This document shows, one piece after another, positions 17,907-29,033 of a stretch of DNA of 64,000 nucleotides. The stretch is from Prochlorococcus sp. AG-347-L20. GTDB lineage: Bacteria; Cyanobacteriota; Cyanobacteriia; PCC-6307; Cyanobiaceae. The notes under the pieces were generated by a model. It made no database searches. It was not told the DNA's origin and worked only from the letters and a program-made list of their open reading frames with translations. The first letter of the stretch is position 1. The number at the start of each line of letters is the position of its first letter. The position numbers were made by a program, and so were the translations under genes. Where the stretch lies: the NCBI GenBank assembly GCA_003281225.1, contig QCCP01000001.1, forward strand, positions 186,001 to 250,000. The letters run 5' to 3'.

Positions 17907-19142
17907 CTAATTAAGAGTCTTTCGTGTACTAATCATACCTATGAGGCCTGTAGATTCTAATGAACATCTCAGTAACATCCCTGCGATAAAAAATGATGCG
18001 ATTAATGAATTCCCACCATAACTAATGAAAGGTAGTGGTAAGCCGGTAGTAGGCATAGAGCCTGTTGCTACAGCAATATGCATTATTGATTGACCTATCA
18101 ACAATACACCACATCCAATAGAAACTAATTTTGTATAGTTGTTCCTGCACTTAAGAGCAATTCTTACAGTTATATAAGAGAAAACTGCTAGAAAACCTAG
18201 GAATAAAGTACACCCTAACAAACCAAATTCTTCAGCAAAAATGGCAAAAATAAAATCTGTGTACATAAAAGGTAGGTACTGTAATTTTTGTATAGACAAG
18301 CCAAAACCTTGACCGAATAGACCACCTGAACCTATAGCTAATAAACTTTGAACCAATTGAAATCCACTTTCCTGTTGATCTTCCCAAGGATTAAGAAATG
18401 AAGTAACTCTAAGTTTTTGATATTCGTTATTGAGGATACTAATACATCCAGTAATAAATCCTAATGAGGCAAATGAGCAGAGAGAACTTAGTTTTACGCC
18501 CCCACATAAACCCATTACCCAAAAAAGAATTCCAGTTAATGATGCAGTACTTAAATTAGGCTGCTTTAGTATTAATAAAATTAATAATCCAAAAGAGAAT
18601 ATTGAAATTAATTTTTTATCATTCTTAATCAGATTCCAGTGAGCGAAAAGGTTAGAAGCCTCTAGAATTAGAAAAGGCTTTATTAATTCAGATGGTTGTA
18701 GACGTAAATTTCCGAGTACTAGCCATCGTGAAGATCCGTTAACTGTAATTCCAGTAATATTGGTAAGGAATATTAGAAAAAATAAAATAAAAAAAATAAT
18801 TCTTGAAAATTTTAAAAGATTTCTAATGTTTGTATTCAGAACAAAATAGAATAGACCTATTCCTGGAATTGTCCAAATAATTTGTTTTTTTAAGAAGTAA
18901 GCCCAATTTCCCATTTCCCTACTAGCCACCCACCAACTTGATGATCCAAGAATGCATATTCCTAATATTGACCAAATTCCAATGAGAACAACTAGGATTT
19001 TTGCCTCATAGGGCCATATCGTCCAAGGTAAGGGAAAAATAGACTCTGTTAAATTGCTTAGATTTTTTTTGTAATTAGAATTAAAGGTTTTTTTTCTTTT
19101 AGAAATTCTTTTATATTTTATTTTTGCTTGACTTATCTCCAA
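17907..19142 (-). CDS. ftsW: Peptidoglycan polymerase FtsW (SEDS family)
   Basis: A 411-residue SEDS-family membrane protein with about ten hydrophobic segments, a ~40-residue basic cytoplasmic N terminus, the block GSSRWLVLGNLRLQPSELIK and the C-terminal TGLPLPFISYGGNS. These are hallmarks of FtsW/RodA glycosyltransferases. FtsW is favoured over RodA by resemblance to cyanobacterial FtsW. It is divergent from the ATP synthase operon across a 267-nt gap. Confidence 0.85.
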   Translation of the reverse strand: MEISQAKIKYKRISKRKKTFNSNYKKNLSNLTESIFPLPWTIWPYEAKILVVLIGIWSILGICILGSSSWWVASREMGNWAYFLKKQIIWTIPGIGLFYFVLNTNIRNLLKFSRIIFFILFFLIFLTNITGITVNGSSRWLVLGNLRLQPSELIKPFLILEASNLFAHWNLIKNDKKLISIFSFGLLILLILKQPNLSTASLTGILFWVMGLCGGVKLSSLCSFASLGFITGCISILNNEYQKLRVTSFLNPWEDQQESGFQLVQSLLAIGSGGLFGQGFGLSIQKLQYLPFMYTDFIFAIFAEEFGLLGCTLFLGFLAVFSYITVRIALKCRNNYTKLVSIGCGVLLIGQSIMHIAVATGSMPTTGLPLPFISYGGNSLIASFFIAGMLLRCSLESTGLIGMISTRKTLN

Positions 19143-19409
19143 TTTTTTAGATGTATATGTACTATTGAGACGTTTAATTGAGATTTTGCCAAGTCTTTTA
19201 TTAACTTTTAAAGTGTTAAAGCAATTAATAAAAATGACTTTTCATAAATTTAATTTTTGAAAAATAAAGTAAAAAATGGTCTACAGATTCATGATAAATC
19301 TTAAGAATTAATTTTTTATAGAAAAAAACTAGCTAAAAGGCACCTCTCCGTGATAGATTCCGTGAGTTTATATACTTACTTCAAACCATTCAGAGAGGGT
19401 TTTTAAACT

Positions 19410-19886
19410 ATGTTCACATCAGTGGACTCAAATAGAAAAAAACTTGAGCATCCTTCTAATGAGAATGTTCAATATCCTCAATCCTTGAATAATTCGATCA
19501 TCAAAGAAAGTAAATCAGGCATTGCCAATCAAATAGATAATTTGCTTTCTCAAAATGATGAATACACAAAATTGCAACTAACAATTTTTGGAATTACTTT
19601 TATTGTTTCTATTTTATTATCTTCAATAACTGGAATTTTTCTTGGATTTACTTTTGGTTTTAGTATTTTTATAGGTGCAATTGCCGGCATTTTTTACCTA
19701 CGTTTGCTTGCCAAAAGTATAGGGAAACTTGGTAGAGAATCATCAGGTATATCAAAATTGCAACTATTAGTTCCAGTTTGCCTCTTTATTTTTGCGAGCA
19801 AGCTAGGATCTTTGGATATTTTTCCTGCAATGATAGGTTTTTTCATTTATAAGCCTTCACTAATTCTTTATTTTTCACGTTCTTAA
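19410..19886 (+). CDS. atp1: ATP synthase accessory protein I (Atp1)
   Basis: The first gene of the F1Fo operon encodes a 158-residue protein with a polar N terminus and four hydrophobic segments from about residue 58 on. Atp1/AtpI proteins assist assembly of the c-ring and possibly Mg2+ supply. The position directly ahead of atpB and the membrane layout support this; the sequence itself is poorly conserved. The operon promoter should lie in the gap upstream, which also has inverted CCTCTC/GAGAGG blocks. Confidence 0.8.
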   Translation: MFTSVDSNRKKLEHPSNENVQYPQSLNNSIIKESKSGIANQIDNLLSQNDEYTKLQLTIFGITFIVSILLSSITGIFLGFTFGFSIFIGAIAGIFYLRLLAKSIGKLGRESSGISKLQLLVPVCLFIFASKLGSLDIFPAMIGFFIYKPSLILYFSRS

Positions 19887-19907
19887 GTAAATTTTTATTC
19901 AAAACAA

Positions 19908-20633
19908 ATGTTTTTTAATTCCTTGCTAACAAATTTAGCAGCATTAGAAGTTGGTCAACATCTTTATTGGCAAATTGGAAATATCAGACTTCATGGGCAG
20001 GTATTTTTAACATCTTGGATTTTATTAGGAGCTTTATTAGTTTTTATTTCCTTAGGAACTAAAAAAATGGAAAATGATCCTAAAGGCCTTCAAAACTTGC
20101 TTGAGTTCCTATGGGATTACATAAGAGATCTTGCCAGGACGCAAATAGGTGAAAAAGTTTATAGAGATTGGATGCCATTTATAGGCACTTTATTTTTATT
20201 CGTCTTTGTTAGTAATTGGGGCGGAGCTTTAATTCCTTGGAGATTGATTAAGTTACCAAGTGGAGAATTAGGAGCACCTACTGCAGATATCAATACAACT
20301 ATAGCTTTGGCTTTGTTGGTTTCACTTTCTTATTTCTATGCAGGTTTAAGCAATAAGGGTTGGAGATACTTCGAATACTATGTTCACCCAACTCCAATTA
20401 TGCTTCCTTTCAAAATTCTAGAGGACTTTACGAAACCTTTATCACTCTCTTTCAGGCTTTTTGGAAATATTTTGGCTGATGAACTTGTAGTTGGTGTTCT
20501 AGTTTTTTTAGTTCCGCTAATTCTCCCAATACCAGTTATGTTCCTAGGATTATTTACTAGTGCAATTCAGGCATTGATTTTCGCAACTTTAGCGGCCTAC
20601 TACATTGGAGAAGCTGTTGAAGAACATCATTAG
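19908..20633 (+). CDS. atpB: ATP synthase Fo subunit a
   Basis: Subunit a forms the two proton half-channels beside the c-ring in the thylakoid and plasma membrane. The 241-residue protein has the key arginine block [19 protein letters not shown] and the C-terminal [21 protein letters not shown], both diagnostic. About five or six membrane segments are visible. In older cyanobacterial nomenclature this gene is atpI. Confidence 0.97.
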   Translation: MFFNSLLTNLAALEVGQHLYWQIGNIRLHGQVFLTSWILLGALLVFISLGTKKMENDPKGLQNLLEFLWDYIRDLARTQIGEKVYRDWMPFIGTLFLFVFVSNWGGALIPWRLIKLPSGELGAPTADINTTIALALLVSLSYFYAGLSNKGWRYFEYYVHPTPIMLPFKILEDFTKPLSLSFRLFGNILADELVVGVLVFLVPLILPIPVMFLGLFTSAIQALIFATLAAYYIGEAVEEHH

Positions 20634-20700
20634 CTGTCTTCTAATACATTCGGACGCTTTTACAAAGGGTCTGTAATCTGGCAAAATATCTAATCGCGTA

Positions 20701-20719
20701 GGTCTGAAAATATCAGACC
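20701..20719 (+). other. Intercistronic hairpin between atpB and atpE
   Basis: GGTCTGA-AAATA-TCAGACC is a perfect 7-bp stem with a 5-nt loop, 78 nt before the atpE start. It has no T tract immediately after it, so it is more likely an mRNA processing or stability element than a terminator. Subunit c is needed in many copies per complex, and differential mRNA levels in this interval would make sense (inference). Confidence 0.55.
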
Positions 20720-20778
20720 CATTCTTAAAAAAAGGATGTCCAAGCGTGTATGTCAACAAAGATTATCACAAGTATTAA

Positions 20779-21042
<264 letters not shown>

Positions 21043-21047
21043 AAGTT

Positions 21048-21078
21048 AATATTGCTTCTAATCCTTATTAGCAATATT
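21048..21078 (+). other. Stem-loop behind atpE
   Basis: Two nested stems, AATATTG/CAATATT outside and CTAAT-CCTT-ATTAG inside with a 3-nt bulge, begin 6 nt after the atpE stop. No T tract follows. It may be a processing site or partial attenuator separating the abundant atpE message from the rest of the operon. Confidence 0.5.
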
Positions 21079-21111
21079 TAAATTTAATTTTTTTAACTTC
21101 AACTGAATCAT

Positions 21112-21573
21112 ATGTTGGCCTTTAATTTTTTTGGTGCTACAGAAGGTGGATTATTTGACATAAATGCCACTTTGCCATTAATGGCAATACAAGTAGTTGC
21201 GCTTACTTACATATTAAATTCTCTCTTTTTTAAGCCTGTTGGCAATGTTGTAGAAAAAAGAGAAAAGTTTGTAAGTAATAATATTATTGAGGCCAAAAAT
21301 AAACTTTCTGAGGTTAAAAAATTAGAAGCTGATTTATTAACCCAGCTTCAAAGTGCTCGTACTGAAGCCCAAAGAATTGTTAGCGAAGCTGAAAATGAAT
21401 CTGACAAGCTCTATAAAGAAGCACTAGAACTTGCCAACAATGAAGCAAATGCTTCAAAAGAAAAAGCAAGACTAGAAATTGAAAGTCAGACGTCTGCTGC
21501 TCGTGATCAACTTTCTAAACAGGCTGATGATCTAAGCGAACTTATTGTTAATAGATTGATTCTAGAAAAATGA
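21112..21573 (+). CDS. atpF2: ATP synthase Fo subunit b'
   Basis: Photosynthetic organisms have two different b-type stator subunits. This 153-residue protein has one N-terminal membrane segment ([20 protein letters not shown]) and then a long charged coiled coil, as expected for b'. It overlaps atpF by 4 nt. The second b subunit directly downstream confirms the assignment. Confidence 0.93.
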   Translation: MLAFNFFGATEGGLFDINATLPLMAIQVVALTYILNSLFFKPVGNVVEKREKFVSNNIIEAKNKLSEVKKLEADLLTQLQSARTEAQRIVSEAENESDKLYKEALELANNEANASKEKARLEIESQTSAARDQLSKQADDLSELIVNRLILEK

Positions 21574-22082
21574 ATTTAACTCTTTTAGCTACAGAAGGTT
21601 TTGGATTAAACTTCAATTTATTCGAAACTAATATCCTTAATTGGGCTGTAGTAGTTTTCGGTCTTTATAAATTTTTGCCTGGTTTCCTAGGTAAAATGCT
21701 TCAAAAAAGGAGAGAAGGAATCCTTCTTGAATTAAAAGATGCTGAAGATCGACTCCTAAATGCAACTAAAGCTTTAGAAAAGGCCAAGAAAGATTTATCT
21801 TCAGCAGAAGAAAAAGCTTCTCAAATAAAAGCAGATTCCCTTAAAAGATCTGAATCAATCAGAATGGAAAGTGAGAAAAAAGCGATAGAGGAGATGGCCC
21901 GAATTAAACAAAGTGCAATCTCTGATGAGAGCTCTGAAGCATCCAGAGCAATTTCTCAACTTCGAAAAGAAGCTGTTGAACTGGCAATTAAGAAAGCTTT
22001 AGATTCTCTCCCAAATCGACTTGATAAGACAACACAAGAAAATTTGGTAACTCAATCAATTAACAATATTGAGGTGAACTAA
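21570..22082 (+). CDS. atpF: ATP synthase Fo subunit b
   Basis: A 170-residue stator subunit with one N-terminal hydrophobic segment ([16 protein letters not shown]), followed by a long charged helix rich in Ala, Glu, Lys and Arg. With b' it forms the peripheral stalk linking Fo to subunit delta. It starts inside the last codons of atpF2 and ends on the first base of atpH, so translation is coupled in both directions. Confidence 0.95.
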   Translation: MNLTLLATEGFGLNFNLFETNILNWAVVVFGLYKFLPGFLGKMLQKRREGILLELKDAEDRLLNATKALEKAKKDLSSAEEKASQIKADSLKRSESIRMESEKKAIEEMARIKQSAISDESSEASRAISQLRKEAVELAIKKALDSLPNRLDKTTQENLVTQSINNIEVN

Positions 22083-22624
22083 TGCCACTTTTAAATTCAG
22101 TTACTACACCATACGCAGAGGCATTACTTCAAGTTGTGAATGAAAATTCTCAAACTGAAGAGATGGTTTCTGAGGTTAAACAACTCTTGGAATTAATAAA
22201 TGATTCCCCTGAATTGGAGAAGGCACTATCCTCTCCCATTTTAGAGACAGATGCTAAGAAGAAAATCATTGTTGAAATTTTTTCAAATAAGGTTAATTCT
22301 TCTTTACTGAATTTCTTAAAATTATTGGCCGATAGGCAAAGAATTGGAATCCTTACTTCAATTCTTGATAGGTTTTTAGAGATTTACCGAGAAAATAGTA
22401 ATATTGCATTGGCAACTGTTACTTCTGCAGTCGAGCTTACTGATGAACAGAAAGGTTTAATTACCAAAAAGATCATCAATATTGCTGGAACAGAAAAATT
22501 AGAACTTGTAACTAAAATCGAACCATCTCTTATTGGTGGTTTCGTCGCCAGTGTAGGATCAAAAGTAATTGATGCTTCTCTTGCTTCACAAATAAGAAAA
22601 CTTGGCTTATCTCTTTCCAAGTAA
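22082..22624 (+). CDS. atpH: ATP synthase F1 subunit delta
   Basis: The 180-residue protein has the delta/OSCP pattern: an N-terminal helical domain starting TPYAEALLQV and a C-terminal domain with VTSAVELTDEQK and PSLIGGFVASVGSKVID. It connects the stator b/b' stalk to the top of the alpha3beta3 head. It shares one base with the atpF stop codon. Confidence 0.96.
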   Translation: MPLLNSVTTPYAEALLQVVNENSQTEEMVSEVKQLLELINDSPELEKALSSPILETDAKKKIIVEIFSNKVNSSLLNFLKLLADRQRIGILTSILDRFLEIYRENSNIALATVTSAVELTDEQKGLITKKIINIAGTEKLELVTKIEPSLIGGFVASVGSKVIDASLASQIRKLGLSLSK

Positions 22625-22642
22625 CTTTTAAATCAACCTTAA

Positions 22643-24172
<1,530 letters not shown>

Positions 24173-24190
24173 ATTTATTTAGGAGATACA

Positions 24191-25141
24191 ATGGCAAATC
24201 TTAAAGAGATTAGAGATCGAATCGTTTCCGTTAAAAATACGAGAAAAATAACGGAGGCCATGAGACTTGTTGCAGCTGCAAAAGTTAGGAGAGCTCAAGA
24301 TCAAGTTCTTAAGAGTAGACCTTTTGCAGATAAACTTGCACGAGTCTTAGAAAATATTCAATCTAGAGTACAATTTGAGGCTGTCGACTCTCCTCTATTA
24401 TCCAAGAGAGAAGTAAAGAGTATCTCCTTGGTATGCATAACTGCGGATAGAGGTTTATGCGGTGGTTACAATACAAATATTATAAAAAAGGTAGAAATAA
24501 GATACGCAGAATTAGTCAAACAAGGATATCAGCCAAATTTAATTTTGGTAGGGAAGAAAGCTATTGGATATTTTCAAAATAGAAAGGATAGATATGTAAT
24601 TAAAAGTACTTTCAAAGAACTAGAACAGGTGCCCACAGTCAAGGATTCTGAAGGAGTTACAAATGAGATTTTAGCAGAATTTCTTTCAGAAAATTCTGAT
24701 AGGGTGGAAATTATTTATACGAAATTCATCACTTTAGTTAGCTGTGCCCCTGTCGTTCAAACACTATTGCCACTTGACCCTCAAGGAATCGCTGAGGAAA
24801 ACGATGAAATCTTCAGGTTGACTACAAAAGATAGTAAGTTACTTGTTGAAAAATCAAATATTGAAAAAAGTGATTCAGAGAAGTTGCCATCAGATATTGT
24901 TTTTGAACAAAGTCCTGATCAACTATTAGATTCCTTATTACCTTTATATTTACAGAATCAGGTACTAAGAGCTCTTCAAGAGTCGGCAGCTTCTGAATTA
25001 GCTTGCAGGATGACTGCTATGAATAATGCAAGTGATAATGCTAAAGAATTAGCAAGTACTTTGAATCTAACCTATAACAAAGCCAGACAAGCAGCTATTA
25101 CACAAGAAATATTAGAAGTTGTAGGAGGTTCAGCAGTTTAG
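24191..25141 (+). CDS. atpG: ATP synthase F1 subunit gamma
   Basis: The central rotor shaft of F1, 316 residues. It has the N-terminal [15 protein letters not shown] block and the C-terminal [22 protein letters not shown] helix seen in pieces. It also carries the ~30-40 residue insertion (around residues 195-235) typical of photosynthetic gamma subunits, but without the redox cysteine pair of chloroplast gamma, as in other cyanobacteria. An AGGAG site precedes the ATG. Confidence 0.97.
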   Translation: MANLKEIRDRIVSVKNTRKITEAMRLVAAAKVRRAQDQVLKSRPFADKLARVLENIQSRVQFEAVDSPLLSKREVKSISLVCITADRGLCGGYNTNIIKKVEIRYAELVKQGYQPNLILVGKKAIGYFQNRKDRYVIKSTFKELEQVPTVKDSEGVTNEILAEFLSENSDRVEIIYTKFITLVSCAPVVQTLLPLDPQGIAEENDEIFRLTTKDSKLLVEKSNIEKSDSEKLPSDIVFEQSPDQLLDSLLPLYLQNQVLRALQESAASELACRMTAMNNASDNAKELASTLNLTYNKARQAAITQEILEVVGGSAV

Positions 25142-25157
25142 CAATAAGATTTAGGAT

Positions 25158-25484
25158 ATGCCTGAATACAATATCAAAGTTCAATTTGAGCAAAAGACTT
25201 TTAGTTTTTTATGTTCTGAGGATCAAGATATTATTTCAGCGGCAAAAATGAATGGAATAGATTTACCAAGTAGTTGTTGTTCAGGAGTTTGTACAGATTG
25301 TGCATCCATGATATTGGAAGGATCTGTAGATCAGGAAGATGCTATGGGATTAAATGATGATTTACGGGAAAAGGGCTTTGCACTTTTGTGTGTAGCATAC
25401 CCCAAGTCAGATTTGAATATTGTTATTGGTAAAGAAGTCGAAGATGATTTGTATAATGATCAATTTGGTAAATATCAAAAATGA
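25158..25484 (+). CDS. Plant-type [2Fe-2S] ferredoxin
   Basis: A 108-residue ferredoxin with the ligand pattern C-x4-C-x2-C in SSCCSGVCTDCA and a distant Cys in FALLCVAYP. This is the beta-grasp plant-type cluster fold. It differs from the main photosynthetic ferredoxin in its longer, acidic C terminus. It lies 16 nt behind atpG and overlaps the next small gene by 4 nt. The specific electron-transfer partner is unknown. Confidence 0.9.
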   Translation: MPEYNIKVQFEQKTFSFLCSEDQDIISAAKMNGIDLPSSCCSGVCTDCASMILEGSVDQEDAMGLNDDLREKGFALLCVAYPKSDLNIVIGKEVEDDLYNDQFGKYQK

Positions 25485-25672
25485 AATTAAGTTCAGTTGA
25501 TTATTATTTAGATTGGCCGGTTTCAATAAAATTAAAACATTTAAGGGAATTTATAATTGTAAATTTAGAAAAAAAAGGTGATTTAATTCGATGGTCAATT
25601 GTTGATATTCAAAATTCTATTGACTCTTTTGGAACAAAAAAACTTAAAATTAAAGCTGTCATAGCTAATTAA
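25481..25672 (+). CDS. Small conserved hypothetical protein
   Basis: A 63-residue basic soluble protein whose ATG overlaps the stop of the ferredoxin gene (ATGA), which is good evidence that it is translated. The DWPVSIKLKHLREFIIVNL core suggests a small alpha/beta fold. I do not recognise a family. Coupling to a ferredoxin points to a linked function. Confidence 0.65.
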   Translation: MKLSSVDYYLDWPVSIKLKHLREFIIVNLEKKGDLIRWSIVDIQNSIDSFGTKKLKIKAVIAN

Positions 25673-25699
25673 AAAATATAAATTGAAATATTTTTAATA

Positions 25700-26758
25700 A
25701 TGGAAAATTCACCAACAATATTCATTGTTCCAACTGGTATTGGTTGTGAAGTAGGAGGTTTTGCAGGGGATGCACTTCCTACCGCTAAATTATTAGCATC
25801 CGCAAGTGGATGTTTAATTACTCATCCAAATGTTATGAATGGCGGTACTCTTTCTGAAAAAGATAAAAATATTTTTTATGTTGAGGGTTATAGTTTAGAC
25901 CGACTTGCTAAAGGAGAAATCGCTTTAAAGAGAGTAAAGCAACAGAAAATTGGGATAATTTTTGATTTAGCCATTGAAAAAGAAATATTAGTAAGACATT
26001 TACAAGTTGCTGATGCATGTGTTTCTACTTTAGGGATTAATGTTCATTCTTATGTGATTACAAAAAAGCCATTAAACATCGTTATTGATTCTGATTCTTC
26101 AATAATCAGTGGTGGCACAATTGAAAATCCTGATACTCTAATTGATGCTGGAAAATGTTTAATAGAAAAAGGAGTTACAGCAATAGCAATTGTGGCAAAA
26201 TTTCCAGATGATCCAGATTCTTTAGAAACAAATATCTATCGAGAGGGAAAAGGGGTTGATCCTATTGCTGGAGTCGAAGCAGTTATAAGTCATTTAATAA
26301 GCAAATTTTTAAAAGTTCCCTGTGCTCACGCACCTGCTCTAAATCCAATTGAATTGAATGAAAATTTAGATCCTCGTGCAGCTGCAGAAGAAATAGGATA
26401 CACTTTTTTACCATCTGTACTGATTGGTTTAAGCAATGCACCTGACATTGTTGAATTGCCCGCTAAAAATGAATCAATCTCACTACACCCTGATCAGATT
26501 GAATCTATTGTTGTTCCTAATGGAGCACTAGGTGGAGAAGCTGTACTAGCAGGGATTGAAAAAGGTTTAAATATTATCTCTGTAAAAAATCAAAATACAT
26601 TAAAAGTGACAAATGAGTTTTATGATTATCCCAATCTTTTTGAAGTGGATAATTATTTAGAAGCTGCAGGCATAATTCTTGCTATCAAAAAAGGTATCAA
26701 TCTTGATTCAGTTAAACGGCCTTTAAAAAAAATCCAACAGTGTTTTTATGGTGATTAA
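25700..26758 (+). CDS. DUF3326 family protein
   Basis: A 352-residue soluble protein. The N-terminal block IFIVPTGIGCEVGGFAGDALP, HPNVMNGG and the later VPNGALGGEAVLAGI match the cyanobacterial and plant DUF3326 family. The function is unknown. It overlaps the convergent nadE gene by 4 nt. Confidence 0.8.
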   Translation: MENSPTIFIVPTGIGCEVGGFAGDALPTAKLLASASGCLITHPNVMNGGTLSEKDKNIFYVEGYSLDRLAKGEIALKRVKQQKIGIIFDLAIEKEILVRHLQVADACVSTLGINVHSYVITKKPLNIVIDSDSSIISGGTIENPDTLIDAGKCLIEKGVTAIAIVAKFPDDPDSLETNIYREGKGVDPIAGVEAVISHLISKFLKVPCAHAPALNPIELNENLDPRAAAEEIGYTFLPSVLIGLSNAPDIVELPAKNESISLHPDQIESIVVPNGALGGEAVLAGIEKGLNIISVKNQNTLKVTNEFYDYPNLFEVDNYLEAAGIILAIKKGINLDSVKRPLKKIQQCFYGD

Positions 26759-28452
26759 TAAGATATTGCTATGGGAACTCTCCAATCACTTCCTAATGAT
26801 TGGCTACTCAGTTTTAGGATTGGAGGAGCCTGCTTTCTTTTGAATTCCGCTTTTTTTATGAGTGAGATAATTTTTAAAATTAAATCTTTTTTATAACCAT
26901 CTTCTTCTAGCTGTAGTAAATCTTTTTTCTCTTCAATAATTCCTTTAAGAATATTATCTAAAATAGAATAAGGCGGGAGAGAATCAGTATCTAATTGATC
27001 AGGACCTAACTCGGCACTTGGAGCTTTCGTTCGGATATTTTCTCCAATTATATTTTCATTAGTATCTAACATATATGACTTTCTATGATTTATTGATTCT
27101 TCACTATCAAGCCAATTGCATAATTTAAAAACATTAGTTTTATATAAATCCCCAATTACCGATAATCCCCCATTCATATCACCATAAAGTGTGCAATATC
27201 CTACAGCTAGCTCTGATTTATTTCCTGTTGAAAGTAATAAATGCTTTTCTTGATTTGCTAAAGCCATCAGAAGAGTTCCTCTGATCCTTGATTGAATATT
27301 TTGATTTGTTATTTCGGCCATCTCGAAAGATATGGTTTTTATAAAAGATTCTTCAAAAGAATTCATTAGGTTTTCAATTGGGATGCTATTGAAATTTATT
27401 TTTAATCTCCTTGCTAAATCTTTTGCATCACTTTTTGAATGGGATGAACTCCATTTGGAGGGCATTGAGACGCAATAAATATTATTGCTGCCAAGAGCAG
27501 CTGTCGCAATTGCTGAAACTAGTGCTGAATCAATGCCACCACTTAGTCCAATTAAAGCTGTTTTAAAACCGCATTTTTGAGCATAATCCCTAACCCCAAG
27601 GACTAATGCATCAAAAATTGATGATATTTCAGATTGTTCAAATTCTTTTTTCTCGGGTATTGTTTGCTTAATGTGCCAACTTGAGAGGTCTTCTGAAAAA
27701 GATTTCAATTGCTTAATTTTAGATCCATTCTTATCAAGAATAAAACTATTTCCATCAAAAATTAAATTATCATTTGCACCAATCTGGTTTACATATATGA
27801 GCGGTACTTGAAGATATTTAGCAGCAAAACTGGAAACTTTGGATCTTAGCTCTAACTTTTTGAAGGTATATGGGGAGGCCGATAGATTCACTAAGATATC
27901 AACTTTTTTTTTCTTTAAATCAGAAATAGGATTTTCTTTATGCATTCCTCTACCTTCTATATTTTTGTTGACCCATAAATCCTCACATATAGTAAAGCCA
28001 ATTCGCCAAGTTTTATTATGTATTTCTTTTGTTAATACGGAAACTTTTTCCTCAGATCTAAAGTATCTTTTTTCATCAAATACTTCATATGTGGGAAGAA
28101 TAATTTTTCGAGCAATTATTTTCCACTCACCGCGCTCAAGCAATGCAATAGAATTATAAAGATTTGGGAAAAAAGAATCATTTATTATCTCAGCTATCCC
28201 AACTGTGATACTCAAGTTTCCATATTTTTTATTAATAACTAAAGCTAATTGGTCAAGAATTTGATGTTGATTTCTGATTAAATTATTTTTTAGAAGTAAG
28301 TCATTTGCTGGATATCCCCATAATGACAATTCTGGAGTAAGAACTAAATCAGCAGAATTTGAGCTAGCTTTCGAAGCAGCATTAAGAATTTTTTTTGCAT
28401 TACCCTCTAAATCTCCAACAACCGGATTAATTTGAGCAAGTAAAAACTTCAT
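26755..28452 (-). CDS. nadE: Glutamine-dependent NAD+ synthetase
   Basis: A two-domain enzyme of 565 residues. The N-terminal nitrilase/amidase domain (residues ~1-260, with ELSLWGYPAND, the Lys near KIILPTYEVFDEKRYF and the Cys of GFTICEDLW) releases ammonia from glutamine. The C-terminal ATP-pyrophosphatase domain (IGLSGGIDSALV, LLSTGNKSELAVGYCTLYGD) amidates nicotinate adenine dinucleotide. nadD, which makes its substrate, is 4 nt upstream. Confidence 0.96.
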   Translation of the reverse strand: MKFLLAQINPVVGDLEGNAKKILNAASKASSNSADLVLTPELSLWGYPANDLLLKNNLIRNQHQILDQLALVINKKYGNLSITVGIAEIINDSFFPNLYNSIALLERGEWKIIARKIILPTYEVFDEKRYFRSEEKVSVLTKEIHNKTWRIGFTICEDLWVNKNIEGRGMHKENPISDLKKKKVDILVNLSASPYTFKKLELRSKVSSFAAKYLQVPLIYVNQIGANDNLIFDGNSFILDKNGSKIKQLKSFSEDLSSWHIKQTIPEKKEFEQSEISSIFDALVLGVRDYAQKCGFKTALIGLSGGIDSALVSAIATAALGSNNIYCVSMPSKWSSSHSKSDAKDLARRLKINFNSIPIENLMNSFEESFIKTISFEMAEITNQNIQSRIRGTLLMALANQEKHLLLSTGNKSELAVGYCTLYGDMNGGLSVIGDLYKTNVFKLCNWLDSEESINHRKSYMLDTNENIIGENIRTKAPSAELGPDQLDTDSLPPYSILDNILKGIIEEKKDLLQLEEDGYKKDLILKIISLIKKAEFKRKQAPPILKLSSQSLGSDWRVPIAISY

Positions 28453-28456
28453 TCAA

Positions 28457-29026
28457 CTAATTTGTGGATTCATATAAATTATTCTTTTTAACAAAATCTA
28501 TTAAAGACGGTGGTAAATTAGAATAATTAAAATTTAATCTGAACTTAGAACTTGAAATGTTTGGGATTTTTATGGATGAAATCTTAAATTTCACATTATA
28601 AGTTTCTAACATCTTAAGAGTATTTGATTCAACAGGATAACCCTCTCTTAAAATTATAAAAAAACTTACCTCTTTAATAATTTTTTCAAAATTTTTCCAG
28701 CAGAAAATATCTTGAATTAAATCACTCCCAATAACGAAATCTAAATTATCAATTTCGTAAATTTTTTTACATTTTTTAATCGACTCTACTGCCCATTTGC
28801 TAGTGATACTTTGATTAAATAATATTTTATAATCATCTAAATCTTCAATAAGAGTTTTTAATAATTGGCTACGGATTGCGATATCCTCTTTATGCTTTTT
28901 TTTCGGATTGTTACTTACATAACAAATGGTATGAGCATATATTTTGGATAATTCTTCTAATATTTTCTCATGACCAATGGTAGGTGGATCTGCACTGGTA
29001 CCAAATAATGCAATGCTTTTTCCCAT
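28457..29026 (-). CDS. nadD: Nicotinate-nucleotide adenylyltransferase
   Basis: The 189-residue protein has the nucleotidyltransferase motif LFGTSADPPTIGHEKIL. The usual first His of the HxGH motif is Thr, a form I associate with cyanobacterial NadD. The ISSSKFR motif lies near the C terminus. It makes nicotinate adenine dinucleotide, the substrate of the adjacent nadE, so the pair is the end of the NAD pathway in one operon. Confidence 0.9.
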   Translation of the reverse strand: MGKSIALFGTSADPPTIGHEKILEELSKIYAHTICYVSNNPKKKHKEDIAIRSQLLKTLIEDLDDYKILFNQSITSKWAVESIKKCKKIYEIDNLDFVIGSDLIQDIFCWKNFEKIIKEVSFFIILREGYPVESNTLKMLETYNVKFKISSIKIPNISSSKFRLNFNYSNLPPSLIDFVKKNNLYESTN

Positions 29027-29033
29027 TTAAGTT